A stretch of DNA of 64,000 bases from Mycobacterium barrassiae. Its GTDB lineage: Bacteria; Actinomycetota; Actinomycetes; Mycobacteriales; Mycobacteriaceae. Location of the stretch: contig NZ_JACKUK010000026.1 in assembly GCF_025822765.1 (NCBI RefSeq), positions 1 through 64,000 of the forward strand. Direction: 5' to 3'. Position numbers and translations under genes: made by a program. The first letter of the stretch is position 1; each line of letters starts with the position of its first letter. Shown piece after piece: positions 7,837-16,096 of this stretch. The notes under the pieces are model-generated. The model did no database searches, was not told where the DNA came from, and worked only from the letters and a program-made list of their open reading frames with translations.

Positions 7837-9288
7837 ATGCGCCAGTCGAAGGAGTCGACGGCACCCGGGTTAGTGCGCGGGACTGACAGGATCGGCCAGG
7901 TTGAACAAGCGGGTGTCGAATACATCCCCGAGGACGCGCGCACCTCCAAGCCCCGCAACCTGATCGCGGTCTTCGTGGGGTCGAACCTGACGTGGGCGAT
8001 CGTCATCTACGGCTGGTTGCCGGTTGCCCTGGGACTCGACTTCTGGAGCGCGTTCACTTCGACTGTCGTCGGGATGGTCCTGGGGTGCGTGCTGATGATG
8101 CCAGTCGCAACCATCGGGCCTCGAACCGGAACCAATATGACCGTCGCCAGTAGCGCGTTCTTCGGCGTCCGTGGCCGCTTCATCGGGTCAATCCTGGCGT
8201 TCGTCATGGCCATCGTCTTCGGTGCGATAGCCGTGTGGACCAGTGGTGATGCCCTAGTAGCCGCGAGCCATCGCCTCTTGGGGACGCCCGACGGGAACTG
8301 GGCTCGTGCGCTGGCGTACGCGGTCGTGTCCGCGGGCATGATCGCCGCTGCAGTCTATGGACATGCAACGATCGTGGCCCTGCAGAAACTGATAATTCCT
8401 GTCGTCGGGGTACTCCTGATCGTGGGGGTGGTCGTGTTCGCCCCGCGCTTCAATGCGGATGTCAGCTTCGACGACTACGCGCTCGGCGGCTACTGGCAGA
8501 CTTGGATTCTCTCCGCCGTGCTTGGCTTCGCAACCGCGCCTTCCTACGTCACAAGTGTCGGCGATTACACCAGAAGAATCTCGCAGCACCGATACAGCGA
8601 TCTGCGAATTTCAGGTTCACTTGCGCTCGGGCTGATCATCGGCAATATCATACCGATGACCTTCGGAATGTTCACTGCTGCATCGCTATTGGCGCCCACC
8701 GATATCTACATCAACGACATGATAAACGAGTCACCCGCTTGGTACGTCATCGCAATAGTCATCATTGCCCTCGCGGGCGGTGTCGGGCAAGGGGTGCTAA
8801 ACCTCTACTCCAGCGGACTCGACCTCGAAGGCATCGTGCCGTCTCTGTCACGGGTTCAAACCACGACGATCACGGCGGTGATCGCCGTCGCCCTTCTCTA
8901 TATCGCAGCCTTCCTCGTTCCGGCTGTCGAATCGATCACCGCTGCAACGCTTGTGGTGAACGCGATGGCAGTGCCCTGGGCAACGATCCTCGTCATCGGC
9001 GCAGTGCGCAACCTAAAAACCGGCTACGACGTCGACGCCATCCAGGCTTTCGCTGACGGCCGACAAGGTGGGCGCTACTGGTTCACCGGTGGCTGGAATC
9101 TTGCCGCAGTGGCCGCATGGTTGGGTGGAGCGCTGTTTGGCGTTCTCGCCGTCGACACCGAGCTGTATCACGGACCCCTCGCGGGTTTGGCAGGCGGCGT
9201 GGATCTGAGTTGCATCGGTTCAGCCATCATCGCTGCAGTGCTGTACCTAGGCCTCGGAGCCACTCAATCACCGCGCGTAGCAACATAA
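7837..9288 (+). CDS. NCS1-family purine/cytosine-type permease
   Basis: The 483-residue integral membrane protein has about 12 hydrophobic segments. Family marks are the N-terminal PEDARTSKPRNLIAVFVGSNLTWA and the TIGPRTGTNMTVASSAFFGVRG loop, as in CodB-like transporters. These import nucleobases, hydantoins, allantoin or related nitrogen compounds using an ion gradient. The ATG follows the previous stop by one base, so translation is coupled. Its position before an agmatinase-family enzyme suggests a nitrogen-rich substrate, possibly a guanidino or urea-type compound, but this is inference. Confidence 0.8.
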   Translation: MRQSKESTAPGLVRGTDRIGQVEQAGVEYIPEDARTSKPRNLIAVFVGSNLTWAIVIYGWLPVALGLDFWSAFTSTVVGMVLGCVLMMPVATIGPRTGTNMTVASSAFFGVRGRFIGSILAFVMAIVFGAIAVWTSGDALVAASHRLLGTPDGNWARALAYAVVSAGMIAAAVYGHATIVALQKLIIPVVGVLLIVGVVVFAPRFNADVSFDDYALGGYWQTWILSAVLGFATAPSYVTSVGDYTRRISQHRYSDLRISGSLALGLIIGNIIPMTFGMFTAASLLAPTDIYINDMINESPAWYVIAIVIIALAGGVGQGVLNLYSSGLDLEGIVPSLSRVQTTTITAVIAVALLYIAAFLVPAVESITAATLVVNAMAVPWATILVIGAVRNLKTGYDVDAIQAFADGRQGGRYWFTGGWNLAAVAAWLGGALFGVLAVDTELYHGPLAGLAGGVDLSCIGSAIIAAVLYLGLGATQSPRVAT

Positions 9289-9418
9289 GTCGATGATCTC
9301 GGCATACACCAGCTCGGCTTCTGGCGACTCGTGATCTCAGAGCCGTCAGCAACCGCGCAATCCTGCGGCCTATCCAGGCCGCTGAAAGACCTGGCCACCT
9401 CATCAGAAAGGAGACATG

Positions 9419-9606
9419 GTGCCCACCATCGAGGTGAAGGTCTTTAACAATCGGTTCACCGACTCAAAATCAATCAACGACCGATCACCGCACTGACAGA
9501 GGCACTCGGCGAAGTCTACGGAGAACAGGTGCGAGACGGGACCTGGGTGCTGTTGAGCGGCGTGCAACCGTCCCACTGGGAATTCGGCGGGGAGGCGCAA
9601 ACGTGA
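9419..9606 (+). pseudogene. Frameshifted tautomerase-superfamily small protein
   Basis: From the GTG at 9419 the frame reads [21 protein letters not shown] and stops near 9480. A second frame then continues [22 protein letters not shown] and ends EFGGEAQT at 9604-9606. The two pieces together form a normal tautomerase of about 60 residues: the GTG start gives Pro as residue 2, which becomes the catalytic N-terminal proline. AAAGGAG sits just upstream. One base near 9460-9470 is therefore gained or lost, either a true mutation or a sequencing error. Its stop overlaps the ureohydrolase start (GTGA), showing that it was an operon member. Confidence 0.7.
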
Positions 9607-10565
9607 CAATCGCCAACGCAGACAACGAGGCTCCCCTCGGTCCAATGAATGCCACAGAGATCCCCCGGTACGCGGGCCCAGCGACTTTCGCCCGCCTTCC
9701 GCGTACCGACCAGGTGACCCGCACCGACGTCGCTGTCGTCGGAGTGCCATTTGACTCCGGGGTGTCCTACCGACCTGGTGCGAGATTCGGCCCAGCCCAC
9801 ATCCGGGCGTCATCAAGGCTGCTGCGGGCCTACCATCCCCGCCTCGACGTCCAGCCGTTCGCGGTTCAGCAAGTCGCCGATGCCGGCGACATAGCCGTAA
9901 ACCCCTTCGACATCAACGACGCGATCACCACCATCGAACGTGCCTCCGACGAATTACGCGACGGTGGAACCAAACTCGTCACCCTTGGGGGCGACCATAC
10001 AATCGCGGTGCCGCTACTACGCTCCCTGCACCGCGATCACGGACCAATCGCAGTTTTGCACTTCGACGCCCACCTCGACACCTGGGACACCTACTTCGGC
10101 GCCGCGTTCACCCACGGTACGCCGTTCCGCCGCGCTAGCGAGGAAGGACTTCTCGATCCCGAGCACTGCCTACACGTCGGCATCCGCGGTCCGCTATATG
10201 CGCCGAGCGACCTCCGCGATGACCGTGCGCTCGGCTTCCAACTGATCGGATCCGACGACTTCCAGATCGAAGGGCTGGCCACCGTTATCGAGCGCGTCCG
10301 CGCCCGGCTGGGAGAGGCACCCGTGTACGTGTCGGTCGATATCGACGTCCTTGACCCTGCCCACGCGCCCGGCACAGGCACCCCCGAAGCGGGCGGCATG
10401 ACGAGCCGGGAGCTATTGCACTGCCTGCGAAGCCTGGTAGGAATCAACGTGGTCGGAGCCGACATCGTCGAAGTCGCCCCCGCCTACGACCACGCCGAAA
10501 TCACCGGGATCGCAGCCGCCCACGTCGCCTACGAACTTATCTCGGTGATGGCGTCCAACTCATAA
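9603..10565 (+). CDS. Agmatinase/arginase-family ureohydrolase
   Basis: This 320-residue protein has all metal-binding blocks of the ureohydrolase family: GGDHT near residue 120, DAHLDTWD near 140, and [19 protein letters not shown] near 240. The two metal ions activate water to split a guanidino group, releasing urea. [19 protein letters not shown] near the N-terminus is agmatinase-like. Agmatine, guanidinobutyrate or a related compound are all possible. The GTG start overlaps the frameshifted tautomerase stop by 4 bp, so loss of the upstream frame could lower its translation. It is the central enzyme of the TetR-controlled operon. Confidence 0.85.
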   Translation: MTIANADNEAPLGPMNATEIPRYAGPATFARLPRTDQVTRTDVAVVGVPFDSGVSYRPGARFGPAHIRASSRLLRAYHPRLDVQPFAVQQVADAGDIAVNPFDINDAITTIERASDELRDGGTKLVTLGGDHTIAVPLLRSLHRDHGPIAVLHFDAHLDTWDTYFGAAFTHGTPFRRASEEGLLDPEHCLHVGIRGPLYAPSDLRDDRALGFQLIGSDDFQIEGLATVIERVRARLGEAPVYVSVDIDVLDPAHAPGTGTPEAGGMTSRELLHCLRSLVGINVVGADIVEVAPAYDHAEITGIAAAHVAYELISVMASNS

Positions 10566-10609
10566 CCAGCCAGTCTGCGGCAGGCGCCGTCGACCGTCGC
10601 GATACCGCG

Positions 10610-11086
10610 TTGCCCGTCGCGAAGACCTGGTTCGACGACAGACACTTCGATGGCGGCATCCGGTTGATAACCGAACGGCACGCGCATTCCTATGTGCGCT
10701 GCAACATCTGGCACATCCGCGGCGTAGATAGAGACCTCGTGGTCGACGCCGGGCTCGGGGTCTCGTCGCTGCGCGCCCATTTTCCGGCACTATTCGAAAG
10801 CGAGCCCGAACTGTTCCTTACACACGCACACCTCGACCACATCGGGGGAGCACACCAATTCACCGTCTGCTACGCACACCGAGCGGAGTCGGCACACTCA
10901 CCCCAACCTGGATCACTGCGACGCGATGAACTCATTGCGCTCTTGGAACTCGACGTCGCCGAACCAGAAGTCGTCGCCATGCCTGACGTCCTAATCGACG
11001 CCCTTCCCGATCCGAACTTCGATGTTCACGGGCCAACTCGTGGGCTCGCGGCCTTCCGTTGCGGCGGGTTCAGTTTCACCGGCTAA
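10610..11086 (+). pseudogene. C-terminally truncated metallo-beta-lactamase-fold hydrolase
   Basis: The 158-residue frame starts at a TTG (MPVAKTWFDD); no ATG or GTG lies in frame upstream. It contains the MBL signature LTHAHLDHIGGAH near residue 85, so the first zinc site is intact. It ends at FRCGGFSFTG*, just before the expected HTPGHSPG and GD(A/V)L metal-ligand strands. About 100 residues of a normal MBL hydrolase are missing. The break falls immediately before the left island repeat, suggesting that insertion or rearrangement cut the gene. I saw no remainder of the gene beyond the right repeat or beyond the IS element. Confidence 0.6.
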
Positions 11087-11122
11087 CCAACTTGGTAAAC
11101 AACTAGGGGTCGTTTGTTAATT

Positions 11123-11167
11123 TTCGTTGCATCTCGACAAGTGGTGGTGGTGTCGAGATGCAGCGAA
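11123..11167. repeat. Inverted repeat at the left island edge
   Basis: The arms 11123-11139 and 11151-11167 are complementary with one mismatch over 17 bp around an 11-nt GTGG-rich loop, and the similarity extends about 10 bp further out. The left arm resembles the terminal half of the 89-bp repeat in reverse, so this edge carries an extra half-site. Confidence 0.6.
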
Positions 11168-11239
11168 GATTGACAAGACACGCCTGACTACTTTGACAAG
11201 ACATCGGCGTGTCGCGAAGGCTTGTTATTCTTCGCTGCA
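11151..11239. repeat. Left copy of the 89-bp island-flanking repeat
   Basis: It matches 21833-21921 at about three quarters of positions without gaps, in the same orientation. The copy is itself an imperfect palindrome: it opens TGCAGCGAAGA near its start and closes TCTTCGCTGCA, with GACACGCC and GGCGTGTC as inner arms. Such structured repeats at both edges of an accessory block resemble recombinase attachment or MITE-like ends. No integrase gene lies between the copies. Confidence 0.65.
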
Positions 11240-11336
11240 AAAGGCCAGTTCAGCGCGGTTTGAGCACCTCAGGTGGGGCGCGTTTTCGAGCAAAAATGCC
11301 TGTGGCCCTCGATGCGAACCTTGAGCCAGTCCGTGG

Positions 11337-12485
11337 TCAGCTGCCGACGATACCTTTGTCCGGCGTCCATACGGGAATGCCAGAGTCCTTGGGAGGCTTG
11401 ATGATGAACCCTACGCTGTGCCGAGCCCGAGTGACCGCTACGTAGAGATTCGCTGCCTGCTGGTCATTTAGCTTCTTTGCCTTGGTTATGAGCTTGTCAA
11501 TAGGGCCGGTGGGATGAATCAGGACTCGCGGTCGCTCCAGTCCTTTGGCTTTGCCCCAGTTCAGGCACTCGAGGTGGTCATACTGCTTGCCGCTTGCCTT
11601 GCTGCTACGCAGAAGAATTGGATGATGGCGGGCGTCATACTCATCGACATGGTCTGGTGCGATCAGGAAGATCCCATCGTGGTCGGTGCGAACTGTGTTG
11701 AGCGATACCGTCGGTTCGAATCCCCACTCGGGACCGAACAATGAATCGGCGAATGCTGCGATCTCTGGTGCGCATCGCCAAGTTTCGCGTCGTTGCTCGA
11801 TGGCCAGGCGCCCGGCCTGTTCCTGCGCCTGAAACCATTTCCAGATTTTCATGTACATGAACGGCTTGTGTTTGGCTTCACGCTGGTTGGTGGCCAAGAT
11901 GGCCTGACGAATGTCGCCGACCATCTCGAGGGTGACCGTCGATGCCATCAACAGGTCCAGGATCTCCAGGTCATACCCGCACAGATCCTGGACCTCATCG
12001 ATCATGATCCGGTCGTAGACCCGTCGGAGTCGCTGCAGGCAGGTCCCCTCCCCAGCCTGATTGATGCGCACCGCCAACTCCGGGAGGTGCACGCGCCTGA
12101 CTTCGCCATATTCATTGATGTATCGCTGCCAGCCACCAGCGGCTGAGTAGGTCTGGGGTGGGCTGTCGAAGTCGAAACCTTCGACACGCCTGCCCGGAAA
12201 CATCAAGGGGAGGAAGGGGTAAACGAAATTCTGAAGCAGGAATGAAAACCAGCCACCAACCTCGATATGGGGGTGGTCACCGGCCAGCCGGTCCAACCTG
12301 GTGGAAAGCTCGCGCTGGTTATAGTTCGTGTAAGTGAGGACCAGGATGCGCTCGCTCGGATCCGCCGCTTTGCAGGAATCCACCAGTCCCTGGGTCTTTC
12401 GGGATCCGGCGACCGCGAGCGTGAGCCGATTACTGGGCTGAGTTATCAACGAAGGCAATCGCTTCAGTGATGTAGCTCGGCGCAT
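11337..12485 (-). CDS. gajB: UvrD/Rep-like helicase, GajB-like partner of the OLD nuclease
   Basis: The 382-residue protein is a compact superfamily 1 helicase. Visible motifs are a P-loop AVAGSRKTQ near residue 25, ILVLTYTNYNQREL (motif Ia region) at 47-60, Walker B MIDEVQDL at 161-168, EQRRETWRCAPEIAAF near 225, and the motif VI stretch NLYVAVTRARHSV near 340. The P-loop has Arg where the second Gly is expected. It overlaps the 3' end of the nuclease gene by 56 nt if the ATG at 12485 is used; TTG codons at 12458 or 12449 are alternatives. With the upstream OLD-family gene this is the Gabija arrangement, an anti-phage system; it is shorter than described GajB proteins. Confidence 0.7.
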   Translation of the reverse strand: MRRATSLKRLPSLITQPSNRLTLAVAGSRKTQGLVDSCKAADPSERILVLTYTNYNQRELSTRLDRLAGDHPHIEVGGWFSFLLQNFVYPFLPLMFPGRRVEGFDFDSPPQTYSAAGGWQRYINEYGEVRRVHLPELAVRINQAGEGTCLQRLRRVYDRIMIDEVQDLCGYDLEILDLLMASTVTLEMVGDIRQAILATNQREAKHKPFMYMKIWKWFQAQEQAGRLAIEQRRETWRCAPEIAAFADSLFGPEWGFEPTVSLNTVRTDHDGIFLIAPDHVDEYDARHHPILLRSSKASGKQYDHLECLNWGKAKGLERPRVLIHPTGPIDKLITKAKKLNDQQAANLYVAVTRARHSVGFIIKPPKDSGIPVWTPDKGIVGS

Positions 12486-14061
12486 TGAGCGTCTTGTCGC
12501 TCTCCAAGATCCTCAGCGCACCCTCGGTTTTGTTGTTGTCCATCCAGGTGGCTAGGACCGCCTTCGCGGTGATTGCCAGCACCTTACGTACCGTCTTCTC
12601 GTCGTTGGCGTGCACGATCTGAGGCTCTAGCGTGTTGCCCTGACCGAACGCTCCGATGAAGACTCCGCGGTCATCGTTGAGATACTCGGCGAGGTCCTCG
12701 AGTAGTTCGGCCGGGTCGTTTCCGTCGTTGTCGCGCAGCACAGCACATCGCGTCCCGAGCGCCTGAACCAGCCGCAGGCAATGCTTCAATGACAGTGCAC
12801 GCATACTGATTACGTCGATCCCGTCATCAATGGGTCGCCGGCCATCATGTGTATTCATATAGAACCGTTCGACGACGATCTCGTCGGACGGCCCCTCGAC
12901 GAGGATCAGCCGCCCGGCCAAAGCCATTCGCAGTGTGTCGTATCCGGGCAACTTCTTGAAGTAGGCGACGGTATCCGCTGGGAGTGCGCCGAGCGCGGTG
13001 ATGCCACTTTCTCCGACCAGTTGCAGGCCATCCAAACCGATCCGGTTGAGGACGTAGGAGCTGTGTGTAGTTATAAGTAACTGTTGATCGTCGCCGGCGA
13101 GATCGGCGATTCGGGCAAGTAGCTTGTTCAGATTCGTGTGGGAGAGGTGGTTTTCGGGCTCTTCGATCATCACCACCTGTATCGCCGACGCTGTACGTCC
13201 CATGGCCAGCGCAATTTTGATCGCGGCCTGTTGGCCTTGCCCAGAAAGCAGGAACGGGACTGCGGCGACATGCGGGATCACGCTGGAATCCCAGGCGCCA
13301 CGGCCCGTCTGATCCATGGCGAGCTCTAGCGGTTTATCGTCCAGTGGCCCGGGCAGCTCAGCCATCTTTTCGTTCACCGCCTGCAGGTGCGGGGACGCCA
13401 GTGTGTCGCGGTTGGCGCGCACGGCTAGCGACACCTTCGCCTTATCGGGGGCCTCGAGGTGATCGTTGAGGATCTGTTTGAGGTGGACGTCCATCCCACT
13501 GTTCGATCGGATGGTGCGCGAATCAATGACGGCAGTCGTCAGCTCCTTCGGACGTGCTGTCAGCGTCTTGTTGGAGAACGTGCGCCAGTCCACGCGGTAG
13601 TACTCCACAGGCAGCGACGACGGTCCATCAGCATCTGCGCCCAGTCCAGCTAGGTAGGCCTCGATCTCATCGCCGTAGTCGGGATCGGGCTCAACTCTCA
13701 GGCGGATGCCCGCGCAAGCCCTAGTCGGCTGCTCTGAATTATTGGCACCGAACAGATTCCGCTGGAATTCATCACGGTCGTAGAGAAATACTTCGATTTC
13801 GATCGCTGGTGGCGCCGGTGTCTCACCCTTGGCCCTCGCGGCGAAGAACTCCTTCACCACGGGGGCGTTGAACCAGAACGGATTGACCTCGTCACTGGCT
13901 AGTCGTCCATTGATCCGCCCCGTCAGCGCCAAGGTGATTGCCTCGAGCAGGGTCGACTTCCCCGCGTCGTTGTCACCGACGAGAATGTTCAGGCGTTGGT
14001 GGGGCTCGAAGTTCAACTCGCGAAACTTGCGGTATCCCAGCACCCGCACACGCTCAATCAC
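12430..14061 (-). CDS. gajA: OLD-family ATP-dependent endonuclease, GajA-like
   Basis: 543 residues from the GTG at 14061, chosen because GGGGAC lies 6-7 nt upstream and because the ATPase begins VIERVRVLGYRKF. ABC-type ATPase motifs are the Walker A GDNDAGKST (29-37), a signature LLSGQGQQAA (about 271-280), Walker B VVMIEEPENHLS (about 296-307) and the H-loop TTHSSYVL. A C-terminal TOPRIM domain follows: ILVEGPSDEIV (Glu389), LRDNDGND (Asp444, Asp446) and LEPQIV (Glu479). This is the ATP-gated nickase/nuclease of the OLD class paired with a UvrD-like helicase. Gabija nucleases degrade DNA when nucleotide pools fall during phage infection. All catalytic residues appear intact. Confidence 0.8.
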   Translation of the reverse strand: MIERVRVLGYRKFRELNFEPHQRLNILVGDNDAGKSTLLEAITLALTGRINGRLASDEVNPFWFNAPVVKEFFAARAKGETPAPPAIEIEVFLYDRDEFQRNLFGANNSEQPTRACAGIRLRVEPDPDYGDEIEAYLAGLGADADGPSSLPVEYYRVDWRTFSNKTLTARPKELTTAVIDSRTIRSNSGMDVHLKQILNDHLEAPDKAKVSLAVRANRDTLASPHLQAVNEKMAELPGPLDDKPLELAMDQTGRGAWDSSVIPHVAAVPFLLSGQGQQAAIKIALAMGRTASAIQVVMIEEPENHLSHTNLNKLLARIADLAGDDQQLLITTHSSYVLNRIGLDGLQLVGESGITALGALPADTVAYFKKLPGYDTLRMALAGRLILVEGPSDEIVVERFYMNTHDGRRPIDDGIDVISMRALSLKHCLRLVQALGTRCAVLRDNDGNDPAELLEDLAEYLNDDRGVFIGAFGQGNTLEPQIVHANDEKTVRKVLAITAKAVLATWMDNNKTEGALRILESDKTLNAPSYITEAIAFVDNSAQ

Positions 14062-14640
14062 CGATTGTCCCCAGTCTGTAGTTGCCGCGATCTCGCTGCA
14101 CGACCGCCCATACCGGCGCGCCCATTTCAAGTATCAACTCAACTCTTGATAGGAGCCGTCAGAGCTCAGGGCGTGTCCGGGTGAACCTGCGGCAGCCAAC
14201 GATCCCACCGCTTTGCAGATGGGTTTCGAATTGCGAAGCCATTTGGAGGGCGGCGACAACTTCCTGCAACACGTGACGGCGGTCGGCGAGCGCTGAGCGT
14301 GAAGAGCGGGTAAGCGGAATACTAGGACGTCGGCGAAGGTGGCCGGTCGAGTCGTGCTGGCCAATCACCGACGGTCTGCGGCCGCGAAAGCGCGCTTCGC
14401 GGAGCAGCAATCAGCCAAGTGCTGATGGCTCGCTGGGGTGTTACACCAATTTCCGACGAGGAACTCAGCGAACCTCTGCCCGGGTTCATCTTCGTGGAGG
14501 CGCGGTTGTATTGGAATGCCGCCCGCTCCATGATGCAAGCGACGCCGACGGTGTTCGCCGGTTGGCGCGGCGTCAAAACTAGTGGCACCGGTGCCGACCA
14601 GCACGTATTCTGGTGCTCAACAAGGGTGTTAGGAGGGTAG
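14062..14640. other. Non-coding or weakly coding gap between the Gabija pair and the HEPN gene
   Basis: The stretch should hold the promoter of the minus-strand nuclease gene. A plus-strand frame at 14419-14640 (73 residues, MLMARWGVTPISDEEL...) ends exactly where the next gene starts. It has no recognised family and no clear ribosome-binding site, so I leave it as a possible small gene or remnant. Confidence 0.3.
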
Positions 14641-15690
14641 GTGGGCGGCAAGAGTCCAAGCGCCGACGACGTCGCCTCTTTCGAGTACGACCTGGTCGAC
14701 AGCGCAACAGCGTTCCTCACCCGGTCAGTCCAGACGATGGGCGACGACTCCACAGGCCACTCTGCACCGTTCGCGATCGCTGATCTGGCGACCGCAGTCG
14801 AGGTTCTGATGAAGGCCCGCCTGATCCGCCACGACTGGGTGCAGGTGTGTACGAACCTAAACAAGTGGTCGTTCAACGACCTGAAGAACGGTAACGCGAA
14901 AACCGTTGCACCAGAAGAAGCTGTCGACCGACTAGCGAATGTCGCCGGTGTCAACATGGACCGACACAGCCGCGACATTAAGAGTTTCGCGCGCCTGCGT
15001 AATCGCGCTGTGCACCTCACCTTGACTACGCAAGGGGAACAGCCCCTCGGCGTTCAAGCCGAGTATGGGCGCGCCTTGGACTTCGTGCTGTCGTTTCTCG
15101 GCGCCGAGTTCCGCGGGCCGGACATCGGTGACGACATCGCCGCGGCCGTCGATGAGGTCATAGAAACCCTCACTACCGAGGTGGGCCAAATACACGCGTT
15201 AGTCGATGCGCGGATGGCCAGTTTGGCCGACGAGCTGGGGCGCGCCGAGGTGCGGCTAGTCTGTCCTCGCTGCGACCAGCCGGCACTGTTGCTGGTGCAT
15301 GACTCCACGGCGCGCTGCGCGTTCTGCCTGTGGAGTCCTGATGATGGACGCACCGCCGCCGAAGAGTACGTCGATATGGTGTTGGGTCGGTCCCGATACG
15401 AGTCAGCTCAGGACGGCGAACCCTATCCGGTCGAGTATTGCCTCGACTGCGGGTGCGAGGCGCATGTGGAGGGGCTAGAGCCTATTTCAGACGATAGGCC
15501 AAGCCTGCTGCAGCAGATAACCGACGATATCGTGCTCCCGGCTTACTGGGGGTGCTTCAGTTGTGGAAGGACAGCGGATTCAACTGGCCTCGATCGATGC
15601 ACTCGCTGTGGCACTCTGACCGCAGTCAGCACCGGTGGTGGTGTTCCTATCTGCACCGACTGTTTTGCCGGGATCGTGTCTACCGGCTGA
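14641..15690 (+). CDS. HEPN-motif protein with multiple zinc knuckles
   Basis: This 349-residue protein starts at a GTG preceded by AGGAGGG. The helical N-terminal half (residues 15-200) holds RNRAVH at 120-125, an exact RNxxxH, the catalytic signature of HEPN ribonucleases. The C-terminal half carries six cysteine pairs: C208/C211, C226/C229, C267/C270/C272, C305/C308, C320/C323 and C338/C341, suggesting three zinc ribbons. HEPN RNases often act in abortive infection or toxin-antitoxin systems by cutting RNA. No separate nucleotidyltransferase antitoxin is adjacent. Its place next to the Gabija pair suggests a defence role, but the family is not one I can name. Confidence 0.65.
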   Translation: MGGKSPSADDVASFEYDLVDSATAFLTRSVQTMGDDSTGHSAPFAIADLATAVEVLMKARLIRHDWVQVCTNLNKWSFNDLKNGNAKTVAPEEAVDRLANVAGVNMDRHSRDIKSFARLRNRAVHLTLTTQGEQPLGVQAEYGRALDFVLSFLGAEFRGPDIGDDIAAAVDEVIETLTTEVGQIHALVDARMASLADELGRAEVRLVCPRCDQPALLLVHDSTARCAFCLWSPDDGRTAAEEYVDMVLGRSRYESAQDGEPYPVEYCLDCGCEAHVEGLEPISDDRPSLLQQITDDIVLPAYWGCFSCGRTADSTGLDRCTRCGTLTAVSTGGGVPICTDCFAGIVSTG

Positions 15691-15745
15691 TCTCGTGGGC
15701 TCATCGGGTCCAGGCACCGTATGTCTCCGCCCAGATTCTCATCGG

Positions 15746-15943
15746 CTATGGGCGCGGGTGGTCATCGCCGTCATGGGTACGACGGGTGAGTATGCGCAGA
15801 GCGCGGAGTGCGGCATCGCGCCGGCGCTGGGTGCCGGCGAAGGCGGCCGTCATCGCCAAGATAGCCCTGGTGGAGTTATAGATCAGCGGTGGGAGCACAA
15901 CGTAGTCGAACCCCGTCACGGCGTCTCGGATGAAATCCTGCAT
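15746..15943 (-). CDS. Small hypothetical protein
   Basis: A 65-residue frame starts at an ATG with AAGGCAG upstream: MQDFIRDAVTGFDYVVLPP, then an amphipathic AILAMTAAFAGTQRRRDAALRALRIL. The helical, arginine-rich tail looks like a natural small actinobacterial protein. It diverges from the HTH gene at 16097. No function is suggested by the sequence. An open frame on the opposite strand (from 15635) runs through the same DNA but lacks a start signal. Confidence 0.45.
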   Translation of the reverse strand: MQDFIRDAVTGFDYVVLPPLIYNSTRAILAMTAAFAGTQRRRDAALRALRILTRRTHDGDDHPRP

Positions 15944-16096
15944 GGGTCTGCCTTTCGCGCAAAGCGGTCTCAGGGCGAGTCGACCTGGCTGAGCCAACGT
16001 CCGGCCACTCCCCACCGCGCTAAGGTGAGGAAAACGCCAGTTGGGGACGGGTTCGCCGGAATTCCGGCGGACGGAAAACGGGAGGGGATCTCCACA

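Noticed and set aside
11091-11107. GGTAAACAA...CTAG similarity between the left edge and the higB upstream region (21665-21680)
   Set aside because: The match is short and broken by an indel. It could be chance or a half operator, and I could not support it as an att core.
14419-14640. 73-residue plus-strand frame directly before the HEPN gene
   Set aside because: No family, no clear ribosome-binding site, and frames of similar length exist on the other strand; kept only as a note in the gap entry.
15635-16096. A long open frame extending the HTH protein upstream to 15635
   Set aside because: This part has no ribosome-binding site and no protein-like pattern, and overlaps the 3' end of the HEPN gene. 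The GTG at 16097 with a GGGAGGGG site is a better start.
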